DNA from: J095 sp964517605
GTDB taxonomy: Bacteria > Chloroflexota > Anaerolineae > 4572-78 > J111
Direction of reading: 5' to 3'
Length of the DNA stretch: 64,000 bases
NCBI GenBank assembly: GCA_964517605.1
Contig: CAZFCE010000004.1
Location: 62,001-126,000, forward strand
Part shown: in pieces, positions 35,801-41,249 of the stretch
How positions within the stretch are numbered: position 1 is the stretch's first letter
Layout: each line of letters begins with the position of its first letter
Notes under the pieces: model-generated
Databases searched by the model: none
Told to the model about the DNA's origin: nothing
What the model saw: the letters and a program-made list of their open reading frames with translations, nothing else
Position numbers and translations under genes: made by a program

Positions 35801-36875
35801 CGTGCGCCTCAATTAGCTCTACGCTGGTGGGGCAAATGCCGGCATCCTGGTGGGCGCGGGTTACGGCCAGCGCCTGCCCGGACGAGCGGGGCGCGTAAAT
35901 GCTTTTATATTTGCCGTCGCTCGAAGAGCCAATCCCTTTGATTACAGCGTAAATGCGGTCCTGGTCGCGTTGGGCATCTTCCAGCCGCTTGAGCACCAGC
36001 ATGCCAATGCCCTCGCCAATCATCATGCCGTCGGAATCGGCGTCAAACGGTTTTACCTCGTTTTTCTGGGAAAAGGCCGGGGTTTTGCTAAAACTCAGGT
36101 ACATAAAAATGGAGTTGTCGGTATCAACGCCGCCGGTAATCATGGTATCGGCGCGGCGTTCCAGCAGTTCGCTCACCGCCATTTTTACGGCAGCCAGCGA
36201 GGCGGCGCAGGCGGCATCTACCACGCAGTTGGTGCCGCCCAAATCCAGCCGGTTGGCAATTCTGCCGGCAATGACGTTGCCCAGCATCCCCGGAAACGAG
36301 TTTTCTTCCCACGGGATGTAGGCCAGCTTCATTTTTTCGATGATTTTGGCGCGGTCAGCCGGGGCAATGCCGCTGCTTGCCAGCACTCGCTCCCAAATGG
36401 GGTATTGCAGCCGGGTGGTGAGCGGCGTAATCAGCTTTTGGCCGCCGCCCACGCCCAAAATAACGCCGGCTTTGGCGCGATCAAACGCTTTGGTTTCATC
36501 GTAGCCGGCATCTTTGAGAGCCTGCTTGGCCACCACCAGCGCCAGCAGTTGCGATACATCGGTAATTTCAAGAATGTTGGGGGGCAGCCCAAATTCCATG
36601 GGGTTAAAATCAATATCGGGGATAAACCCGCCGCGTTTGCTGTAAGTTTTATCCGGGGTTTTGGGGTCCGGGTCGTAATAATCTTCCAGTTTCCAGCGCG
36701 AGGGCGGCACATCGGTAATGCAGTCCACTTCTTTAACAATATTGTCCCAATATTTTTGCAGGTTATCGGCCTGCGGGAAAATTGAGGCCATTCCAATAAT
36801 GGCGATGGGCGTTCCCCGCAGGGAGGCGTTTATAGCGGGCACTTCGTTTAAAACGTTGGACATATTCTTCTCCAA
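29844..36875 (-). CDS. pfaA: Pfa-type synthase subunit: KS-AT-ACPx3-KR-DH (PfaA-like)
   Basis: A 2343-residue iterative synthase. KS at ~18-460 has Cys near 224 (VVDAACAASLAAVK), IEAHGTGTTTGD and GSVKSQIGHTKAAAG. The malonyl/acyl transferase at ~585-900 has FPGQGSQYLEMG and GHSFGE (Ser near 695). An NGH-rich linker near 1040-1065 leads to three ACPs with LGIDSIKR, pantetheine serines near 1246, 1354 and 1462, exactly 108 residues apart. A ketoreductase at ~1500-2040 has SGGAKGITA and the YALAN catalytic Tyr near 1967. The C-terminal hotdog has HPVLPTVCAIAWL. The organisation matches PUFA/secondary-lipid synthases and, less closely, heterocyst glycolipid synthases. No phosphopantetheinyl transferase gene is in the window. 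Confidence 0.93.
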   Translation of the reverse strand: MEKNMSNVLNEVPAINASLRGTPIAIIGMASIFPQADNLQKYWDNIVKEVDCITDVPPSRWKLEDYYDPDPKTPDKTYSKRGGFIPDIDFNPMEFGLPPNILEITDVSQLLALVVAKQALKDAGYDETKAFDRAKAGVILGVGGGQKLITPLTTRLQYPIWERVLASSGIAPADRAKIIEKMKLAYIPWEENSFPGMLGNVIAGRIANRLDLGGTNCVVDAACAASLAAVKMAVSELLERRADTMITGGVDTDNSIFMYLSFSKTPAFSQKNEVKPFDADSDGMMIGEGIGMLVLKRLEDAQRDQDRIYAVIKGIGSSSDGKYKSIYAPRSSGQALAVTRAHQDAGICPTSVELIEAHGTGTTTGDPTEFAGLNEVFGPKIGQKQQIALGSVKSQIGHTKAAAGAASLIKTALALHHKILPPTLNVSQPHPKLNIENSPFYLNTKTRPWLKAPGDAPRRAGVSAFGFGGTNFHFVLEEYTADHRQPYRLHATPRPILLAAPTPALLLARCEEQLALLPAEANDHQFAQLAKASAAVKIPAAAARLGFVAASGTEAREMLQAAIGQLKTNSAAESWEHPKGIYYRRQGLATAGKVVALFPGQGSQYLEMGRELALNFPASREAFGRIDRLFVADGQPPLSSMVFPPPAFTQADVTAQQQALQQTQFAQPAIGATSFGLYQLLHQAGFRPDFVAGHSFGELTALWAGGVINTDDYFMLMKARGQAMAPPAQPNFDAGSMLAVKGQVDRLAGEVQAIAGVTIANVNSREQVVLAGPKAAMQQAQQHLQARGYFVTPLPVSAAFHTPLVGHAQKPFAQAIERATFNSPAIPVYSNSSGQAHPGNPRAIQLALEEHILKPVLFQQEIENIYAGGGTIFVEIGPKNVLTNLVKNILGDRPHLTVALNASPKKDSDRQLREAHVQLCVAGLPLRDIDPYQLDAEPKTGQKSAMMVQLNGSNYVSDKTQAAFATSLQNGHKVAAVSQPAVPVVATAAPLPVAAIADVPAKATTHAKTEALPKPVVVTLPAAPVQAAIKHAAETPNGHANGHTNGHTNGHANGHTNGQTNGHTKLNGHNHLEQKKPMQDKTQPAAPAAAQPSIPASLERSLALLHQHQAETLRVHEEYLKSQQEYSQSFFHLLQQFYVHTPAAKTEAAPVQHQHQPAVTPPQPQPVAAPVIVESVAVVAAPMATAPAPVVAPVAAPVAPAPQPAASAANAQLTASMLAIVSEKTGYPAEMLELEMDMEADLGIDSIKRVEILGAMQERHPDLPPVNPEQLAELRTLGQIVAKMQGSGNGVAAAPAPVVAPVAAPVAPAPQPAASAANAQLTASMLAIVSEKTGYPAEMLELEMDMEADLGIDSIKRVEILGAMQERHPDLPPVNPEQLAELRTLGQIVAKMQGSGNGVAAAPAPVVAPVAAPVAPAPQPAASAANAQLTASMLAIVSEKTGYPAEMLELEMDMEADLGIDSIKRVEILGAMQERHPDLPPVSPEKLAELRTLGEIARFFVKSEPAVVGTGSDSLSDDPTSIELTVPQSNITRSVARLKSLPPADFLEFAPPAGYTCLLTDDGSGAVTPLAEALQQRGWSVAVLNFPAELVAAQSPLPPGARRISLADASEAHLAQQLAAVGPVGAFVHLHPVLPGDETATAKALVKQVFFIAKHLKTTLNEAAAHSRAAFITVARLDGALGLGGEPDFNPIAGGLFGLTKTLNLEWPHVFCRAIDLHPGLAPEQAAQLSLAELHDPNRLLAEVGYGPQGRVTLTATVEALPPQLSFRRPATPSVWVVSGGAKGITAQCVIRLAQLDHGKFILLGRSAGSPVDTGWLKDYADEAALKRQIMEHLAATSEKPTPAAVQKLARAITSKREIEATLAAIRQAGGQAEYLSVDVTDAPALQRELAAAAGRFGPITGLIHGAGVLSDKLIEKKTEPDFEAVYATKVQGLQALLAAVPPRQLEHLVLFSSAAGFYGNVGQADYALANEILNKTVHRLNRQQPGCRPVAINWGPWDGGMVTPALKQLFAERHIEVIPVEVGAGLLAAELAPATPPVAQTVIGGPLALPQDGPETTLRRYRLHRQLSLANNPFLQDHVIGRHPVLPTVCAIAWLGNACEQLYPGYTMFSCDDYQVLKGIVFDADHGPAKQYTLDLEEVEKFAGSVSFKALVFSHTAAGQPRYHYRATLTLRAELPAAPVYAGFDAAETQPITRAELYQNGTLFHGPSFQGVERVLNISPHKLTMRCMLPEIPASRQGQFPVQNFNPYIADGQFQSLVIWARHFHQAGSLPLRAGRGEQYRPIPFGATTYVSMDVQQSTSAKLVADITTHDADGRVYARVIGAEVTISPQLNHLFAPWPQQP
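32400..33345. repeat. Three near-identical 324-bp ACP repeats
   Basis: The ACP-plus-linker unit recurs with a strict 324-bp period (for example GGCCAGCATCGAGGCGG at 32573, 32897 and 33221). By eye the copies are essentially identical over most of their length; the last ACP in protein order (lowest coordinates) diverges only near its end (32400-32460). Confidence 0.92.
33685..33775. repeat. 12-bp tandem repeat encoding an NGH(A/T) linker
   Basis: Units like GTGGCCGTTGGT recur with small changes and encode a His/Asn/Gly-rich flexible linker (NGHTNGHANGH) between the AT region and the ACPs of the PfaA-like protein. Confidence 0.85.
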
Positions 36876-36925
36876 ATTTGGTTAGCCCGGACTCGGGCAA
36901 ATAAAAAGCAGGCTGCAAAAAAAGA

Positions 36926-36976
36926 GTGATGAACCAAAAGCACAACAGTAACAAAAAACCGGCATGGGTTCATCAC
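36926..36976 (-). terminator. Terminator-like hairpin in the pfa operon leader
   Basis: GTGATGAACC (36926-36935) is complementary to GGTTCATCAC (36967-36976) with a 31-base loop. On the minus strand the stem is followed by TCTTTTTTTGC, a U-tract, 45 bases before the PfaA-like start codon. It may attenuate the pfa operon. The rest of the 518-base gap (to 37393) is otherwise featureless except for the rightward promoter at 37338. Confidence 0.55.
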
Positions 36977-37337
36977 CGCAACTAACAATAACATAACTGT
37001 AACCCGATGCGCAATGATTTCCACCGGGCTTGTGGCCCAACCGTTCAGCCGTAAAGTTACGGTTTGGGCGGAACAAAATAATTCCATAAGTATAAACACT
37101 CAAGCCTGTTAAAGAGTTATGCCCGGTTTGATTTTGGCCGGGCCGGTTTGGCGGCAATTTTAACCGTAAACCGCGCTAATTTGGCAATTTTTGGGCCTTT
37201 TTTAGCCGTAAAACCGCTCAATATTGGCGGTTAACGGGTTGGGCGGCGGCGAATTATGGGGTAATCCCAATCGCTTGAGCCAGGGTTTTTTGGTTTTTTA
37301 GGGCGCGCGGCTCCCGATAATGCCGTTGCCGGCGAGT

Positions 37338-37366
37338 TTGTTATTTTTAGCCTGAATGTTTATACT
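37338..37366 (+). promoter_or_regulatory. Promoter for the nucleotidyltransferase gene
   Basis: TTGTTA (37338-37343) and TATACT (37361-37366) are 17 bases apart. The implied transcript start near 37373 lies just before the GTG start codon at 37394 and its GGGAG, which argues against the TTG at 37370 as start. Confidence 0.65.
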
Positions 37367-37393
37367 CACTTGATTGATTGGGAGCGAATACCC

Positions 37394-39073
37394 GTGACAG
37401 CGCCGGAAAATGCCAATTTTTTAAACCCTCAACTCTATTTTAACCGCTGGGTGGCGGTGGTGCGCGGCCAGGTGATTGGCGTGGGCGTTACCCGCGCCCA
37501 GGCCGAACGCGCCGCCCGGCAAAATCGGCCCAAAGACCGCCCGCGGCTTTATTTTGTGGCTGCGGATGGCCACATTACCCAGCCGGAAATACCTGTGTTT
37601 AACCCCAACCCCGCCGCCTGGTTACGTAATCATGCGCTGCTGGGCCGGGTGGTTGAAATTTTACGCGCCCAACAGCTAGAAGCTTATCTGGTGGGCGGCG
37701 CGGTGCGCGATTTTTTGCTGGGCCGACCGCATATTGTTGACCTTGACTTTGCCCTGCCCGGCGACGGGCTGGCGGCGGCCCGCCGCGTGGCCGATGCGCT
37801 GGGCGGCGGGTTTTATCCGCTGGATGTTGAACGCGCCACCGGCCGGGTGGTGTGCGATCAACCCAACTCGGCGGAAAAGGTGTACCTGGATTTTGCTTCG
37901 TTCCGGGGCCGGGATTTAACGGCGGATTTGCTGGACCGCGATTTTAGCCTCAACGCCATTGCGCTTAGCCTGGCCGAGCCGCCGCAATTGATTGACCCCG
38001 CGCAGGGCTGGCGCGATCTGGCGGCGGGGCAAATCAGAATGGTTGACGCCGCTGCCTTTCAACGCGATCCGGTGCGGCTAATCCGGGCCGTGCGCCAGGC
38101 CGTGGCGTTTGGCTTTACCATTGAGGCCGGCACGGCGGCGGCTATGCCGCCGGCTGCGCCGTTGCTGCCGCGCGTTTCTGCCGAGCGCCAGCGCGACGAG
38201 TTGCTCAAACTGCTCAACACGCCTGCGCCCGGCCAGGCCGTGCAATTGTTGCAGCAATTGGCGGCGCTGCGTTACCTGCTGCCGGAGGTTGAAGCCACGG
38301 TGGGCGTAACGCAATCGCCGCCGCACCGGTTTGATGTGTTTGCCCACACCGCCGCCGCGCTGGATAACTGGGCTAATATGGATTGCGCCGGCTGGCCCGA
38401 TTTGCCAGCGGAACTGCGGGCGGGCGTGGCCGATTATCTCGACACCGGGCTGGCCGGCGCGGTGTCGGCGCGTAAATTGATGCCGCTGGCTGTTTTGTTG
38501 CACGATACCGGCAAACCGGCCACCCGCGCCGAGGAGGCCGCCGGGACGGTGCGCTTTGTGGGCCACGAAAAGCTCAGCGCCGAAGCCGCGCTGGCCGTAA
38601 GCCAACGCCTGCGCCTGAGCAGCCAGGCCGCTAATTTTGTAGAGTTGGTGGTGCGCCATCACATGCGGCCCGGCTGGCTGGCCGCCGAACCGGCCCTGTC
38701 CCGGCGGGCCATCTTCAGGTTTTTTAACGATGCGGCGGGCAAGGGGTTTAACGCCGGCCCGGCGGCAGCGTTACACGCGCTGGCCGATGCCGCCGCCACC
38801 GGCCACGAGGTGTTGCCGCAGTTTAAGGCCACGGTCATTCGCCTGCTGGAAAACTTTTTTACCCAACACGTGCAGGTGGTTGACCCGCCGCTGCTGCTAT
38901 CGGGCCGGGATTTAATTGAAACGCTGGGGTTGCGCCAGGGTAAACCGGTGGGCCACTTTTTACGCCGGCTCAAAGAGGCGCAGGCCGTGGGCGAGGTGAG
39001 CACGGTGGCCGAGGCGCTGGCGTTTATCAAATCCGATCCCGATTTTGCCCGTTATCAGGCCGGGGAACTATAA
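37394..39073 (+). CDS. tRNA nucleotidyltransferase / poly(A) polymerase family protein
   Basis: Starting at GTG 37394 (GGGAG 9 bases upstream) gives 559 residues. An N-terminal ~70-residue segment (WVAVVRGQVIGVGVTRAQAE) resembles a small DUF5678-like domain. The nucleotidyltransferase head has AYLVGGAVRDFLLGR and the metal-binding DLDFALPG, then DRDFSLNAIAL, the class II CCA-adding/poly(A) polymerase signature. Downstream, PLAVLLHDTGKP and the VVRHHMRPG segment form an HD domain. The enzyme would add CCA to tRNA ends or tails to RNA; the two roles cannot be separated by eye. It is followed by an FHA protein. Confidence 0.88.
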   Translation: MTAPENANFLNPQLYFNRWVAVVRGQVIGVGVTRAQAERAARQNRPKDRPRLYFVAADGHITQPEIPVFNPNPAAWLRNHALLGRVVEILRAQQLEAYLVGGAVRDFLLGRPHIVDLDFALPGDGLAAARRVADALGGGFYPLDVERATGRVVCDQPNSAEKVYLDFASFRGRDLTADLLDRDFSLNAIALSLAEPPQLIDPAQGWRDLAAGQIRMVDAAAFQRDPVRLIRAVRQAVAFGFTIEAGTAAAMPPAAPLLPRVSAERQRDELLKLLNTPAPGQAVQLLQQLAALRYLLPEVEATVGVTQSPPHRFDVFAHTAAALDNWANMDCAGWPDLPAELRAGVADYLDTGLAGAVSARKLMPLAVLLHDTGKPATRAEEAAGTVRFVGHEKLSAEAALAVSQRLRLSSQAANFVELVVRHHMRPGWLAAEPALSRRAIFRFFNDAAGKGFNAGPAAALHALADAAATGHEVLPQFKATVIRLLENFFTQHVQVVDPPLLLSGRDLIETLGLRQGKPVGHFLRRLKEAQAVGEVSTVAEALAFIKSDPDFARYQAGEL

Positions 39074-39111
39074 TTCCGGTTGGTTATTTGCAGCTACAGG
39101 AGCGCCAACCT

Positions 39112-39633
39112 TTGGCCAAACTTATTATTTACGAAGAATCCAACCACGCCGATGTTGTGTTTGAGGCGTTTGAATTGACCGACACCAGAATTTTGATCGG
39201 AGCCGATTACCACAACCAGCTTATCCTCAACCTGCCGGAGATAGACCCTACCCACGCCAGCCTGGAATTGCGTGAAGATTACTGGTTTTTGCAGGATTTG
39301 GGCGGGCCGGGCGGCACCGGCGTTAACGGCAAGTTGATTGAAGGGCCGCGCAAGCTCCGCCACAACGATATTATTGAGTTAGGGTCAATCAGAATGCGTT
39401 TTTACCAGGCCGAGCGCGGCGTGACCGCCGAAATTCCGCTGGCCGAAGCCCCCGCCGTTGAACCCGACGACGAAGAAGACATCCCCGAAAAAGAAATTTC
39501 TTTAAGTGGCCGGGTGTGGTTTGCCGCCCTGGCCGGTTTTTCCAGCCTGATTATTTTGGCCATGCTGGCCCTGTTGGGGTTGGCTTACTGGGCCGGCATC
39601 TTCACCATGACCGATTTGTTCCCCGGCAGTTAG
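39112..39633 (+). CDS. FHA-domain membrane protein
   Basis: A 173-residue protein starting at TTG 39112, preceded by AGGAG at 39099-39103. Residues ~1-105 form an FHA phosphothreonine-binding domain: RILIGADYHNQLIL, DPTHASLEL and DLGGPGGTGVNGK followed by LRHNDIIELGSIRMRF. The canonical SRxH-type residues are altered (THAS), so phosphopeptide binding is uncertain. An acidic linker precedes one hydrophobic segment near the C-terminus (LAGFSSLIILAMLALLGLAY), putting the FHA domain in the cytoplasm. It could pair with a Ser/Thr kinase such as the one at 48129. Confidence 0.8.
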   Translation: MAKLIIYEESNHADVVFEAFELTDTRILIGADYHNQLILNLPEIDPTHASLELREDYWFLQDLGGPGGTGVNGKLIEGPRKLRHNDIIELGSIRMRFYQAERGVTAEIPLAEAPAVEPDDEEDIPEKEISLSGRVWFAALAGFSSLIILAMLALLGLAYWAGIFTMTDLFPGS

Positions 39634-39665
39634 CCATCCAGGCGGCGAATAGCGAAGGGGAGATT

Positions 39666-40025
39666 GTAGGGGGGGTCTTGCGCCCGCCCGTTTTTATTGG
39701 GCGACCGCGAGGGTCGCCCTTACGTTTTTACGGGGAATTGTTCGGGCCATTCGCGTTGATGGTTTGAGGGGCCAAAACAAAACGCGAATTTCACGAATAA
39801 AACGAATGAGACGAATTTTATAGGATTATTCGCGGTGAGGTTTTTGAGGGTAGGGGCGGGCCTTGCGCCCGCCCGTTTTTATTGGGCGACCGCGAGGGTC
39901 GCCCTTACGTTTTTACGGGGAATTGTTCGCGCCATTCGCGTTGATGGTTTGAGGGGCCAAAACAAAACACGAATTGTACGAATGGCCCGAATGGAGCGAA
40001 TTTTTGATAGAGGTTATTCGCGGTA
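39666..40025. repeat. Pair of ~175-bp dispersed direct repeats
   Basis: Two copies begin at 39666 and 39850. Each contains a GC palindrome (GGGCGACC...GGTCGCCC, for example 39699-39706 with 39712-39719), TTACGTTTTTACGGGGAATT, an inverted pair ATTCGCGTT/AACGCGAAT (39749-39757 and 39781-39789 in copy 1), and then four CGAAT units spaced every 9 bases. No gene lies in this 513-base gap. Confidence 0.88.
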
Positions 40026-40071
40026 TACAGAGGCCGGGAGTTAAAGCCGGGTTAACCCGCCGGTAAAAAAA

Positions 40072-40109
40072 ACCTTCCCGGAAGCCATAAAATCAACTTC
40101 CGGGAAGGT
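40072..40109 (-). terminator. Intrinsic terminator of the coiled-coil gene
   Basis: A perfect 13-bp stem, ACCTTCCCGGAAG with CTTCCGGGAAGGT, is followed on the minus strand by eight T. It sits 38 bases beyond the stop of the gene at 40147. Confidence 0.9.
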
Positions 40110-40146
40110 AAACTGCGCCAATCGCGGTGATGGTTAGCGGTTGCGT

Positions 40147-40464
40147 TTAGCGGTCGGCGGTAATGCCAAACTCTACCCACAGGTTTTGGGCCATGGCCAG
40201 TTTAATGCGGTTGGAAACATTGTTGCGCCAATGGCGGGCGGCTTCGGAGGTTTCCTGCACTTCGGCGGTTTTGGCTTTGAGTTGGGCTTTTAACGCCTCT
40301 TGCTCGGCGTCCAGTTGTTCCAGCCGGTTGGCGTAGGCTTTGCCTTCGTCAATATCCGTTTGTTGCAACCCAATCCCGGTTAACTCATTCAGGTGATTGT
40401 TCATCCCTTCGGCGCGCAGGCGCACTTCCCGCACTAAATCGGCTAATGCTATGCCAGATGCCAT
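40147..40464 (-). CDS. Small coiled-coil protein of unknown function
   Basis: A 105-residue soluble protein, mostly helical, with heptad-like LEQLDAEQEALKAQLKAKTA in the middle and a conserved-looking aromatic end (NLWVEFGITADR). It has a strong AGGAGG ribosome binding site about 10 bases before its ATG and its own terminator, so it is surely expressed as a separate unit. I do not recognise the family. Its upstream region contains the TTGA-phased repeat array and the assembly gap, so its promoter, and any link with those repeats, is an open question. Confidence 0.75.
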   Translation of the reverse strand: MASGIALADLVREVRLRAEGMNNHLNELTGIGLQQTDIDEGKAYANRLEQLDAEQEALKAQLKAKTAEVQETSEAARHWRNNVSNRIKLAMAQNLWVEFGITADR

Positions 40465-40507
40465 CTAAAAAAGCCTCCTTATGGGTTAAATAATTATTAG
40501 ATTTAGC

Positions 40508-40566
40508 TTGATTAACTTTTGATTGTTTTTGATTATTTGTTGACGCTTTTGAATTACTCCTTGATT
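40508..40566. repeat. Helically phased TTGA(T/C/A) array
   Basis: TTGATT, TTGATT, TTGATT, TTGACG, TTGAAT and TTGATT start at 40508, 40519, 40529, 40540, 40549 and 40561, an average spacing of about 10.6 bases. Another TTGAAC is at 40586. This is close to one DNA turn, so the motifs face one side of the helix. Confidence 0.7.
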
Positions 40567-40603
40567 GATCTCAATGAGAATGTAATTGAACTGAATTAAA
40601 GGT

Positions 40604-40703
40604 NNNNNNNNNNNNNNNNNNNNNNNNNNNNNNNNNNNNNNNNNNNNNNNNNNNNNNNNNNNNNNNNNNNNNNNNNNNNNNNNNNNNNNNNNNNNNNNNN
40701 NNN
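40604..40703. other. Assembly gap of 100 N
   Basis: Exactly 100 N characters, a conventional scaffold-gap length, so the true size is unknown. The right flank is a 21-bp tandem repeat that probably continues into the gap. Confidence 0.98.
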
Positions 40704-40780
40704 TGGTGAACCTTGACCAAAGGTTGGTGAACCTTGACCAAAGGTTGGTGAACCTTGACCAAAGGTTGGTGAACCTTGAT
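40704..40780. repeat. 21-bp tandem repeat at the gap edge
   Basis: At least 3.7 copies of a 21-bp unit (TGGTGAACCTTGACCAAAGGT) start at 40704, 40725, 40746 and 40767. Each contains a TTGA core and small inverted elements (CCTTGACCAAAGG). The array is truncated by the gap on its left. Iteron-like or minisatellite origin cannot be decided here. Confidence 0.93.
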
Positions 40781-40910
40781 ATACCTTTAATTCAGCTAAT
40801 TCACGATTTGAATCGGGTTGAACCGGGTTAGGTTGGAAGTTGGGCCGGGTAACTGACGCGATGCAATCAATTAAATTGATTTACATAAACAAAATTTTAC
40901 TCAAAACCTT

Positions 40911-40936
40911 AACCTTGCGCAAGCGTGGCGCAGGTT
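40911..40936 (-). terminator. Possible weak terminator hairpin
   Basis: AACCTTGCGC pairs with GCGCAGGTT (one bulged base) around a short loop. On the minus strand it is followed by AAGGTTTTGAGTAAAATTTT, a poor U-tract. No clear upstream gene on that strand is visible because of the gap. Confidence 0.3.
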
Positions 40937-40978
40937 TTGATGCCTGGCGGCATTTTGTGGACTGGCTGCTCAAAAATG

Positions 40979-41007
40979 TTGACGTGTTAGCCCGTTTACG
41001 GTACAAT
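40979..41007 (+). promoter_or_regulatory. Strong sigma-70 promoter for the small RNA
   Basis: TTGACG (40979-40984) and TACAAT (41002-41007) are exactly 17 bases apart. The predicted start, near 41013, is at the base of the structured RNA. Confidence 0.8.
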
Positions 41008-41013
41008 ATTAGT

Positions 41014-41106
41014 AATTAAAAGCGCCACTGGCTACCGAACCCCGTACCCAAGGTACGGTGAGTTGCTCTAAGAGCAAAGTTAGGAGCCGGGGCGCTTTTG
41101 TTTTTG
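41014..41106 (+). ncRNA. Candidate structured small RNA
   Basis: About 90 bases start just after a strong promoter and end in a T-rich run. The ends pair (AAAAGCGCC at 41018-41026 with GGCGCTTTT at 41091-41099), an inner CTGGCT/AGCCGG helix continues the stem, and two perfect hairpins lie inside: CCGTACC/GGTACGG and TTGCTCT/AGAGCAA. No open reading frame with a ribosome site fits, and it matches no RNA family that I recognise (not tRNA, 6S, SRP or a known riboswitch). The strand is set by the promoter and the terminal T-run. No gene follows on the same strand, so it is probably not a leader. Confidence 0.68.
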
Positions 41107-41249
41107 TTTGGCCTGCGCCGCTGCCGATGGCTGCCACTGCCAGATATTGAACTTCTTGTTGCCGGCCGGGGTTGAGCTTCATTTAATCGCTTCCCGAAAA
41201 TGTATCAATAGCCAGGGACAGCCAAGCCCCCAACCATTCTGTTTGTCGG

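Noticed and set aside
40571..40762. Open frame running through the N gap with a heptad-like repeat
   Set aside because: Its continuity depends on unknown bases; the 21-bp unit is open on both strands and there is no ribosome site.
40704..40780. CRISPR-like array
   Set aside because: Units abut with no spacers, so it is a simple tandem repeat and not CRISPR.
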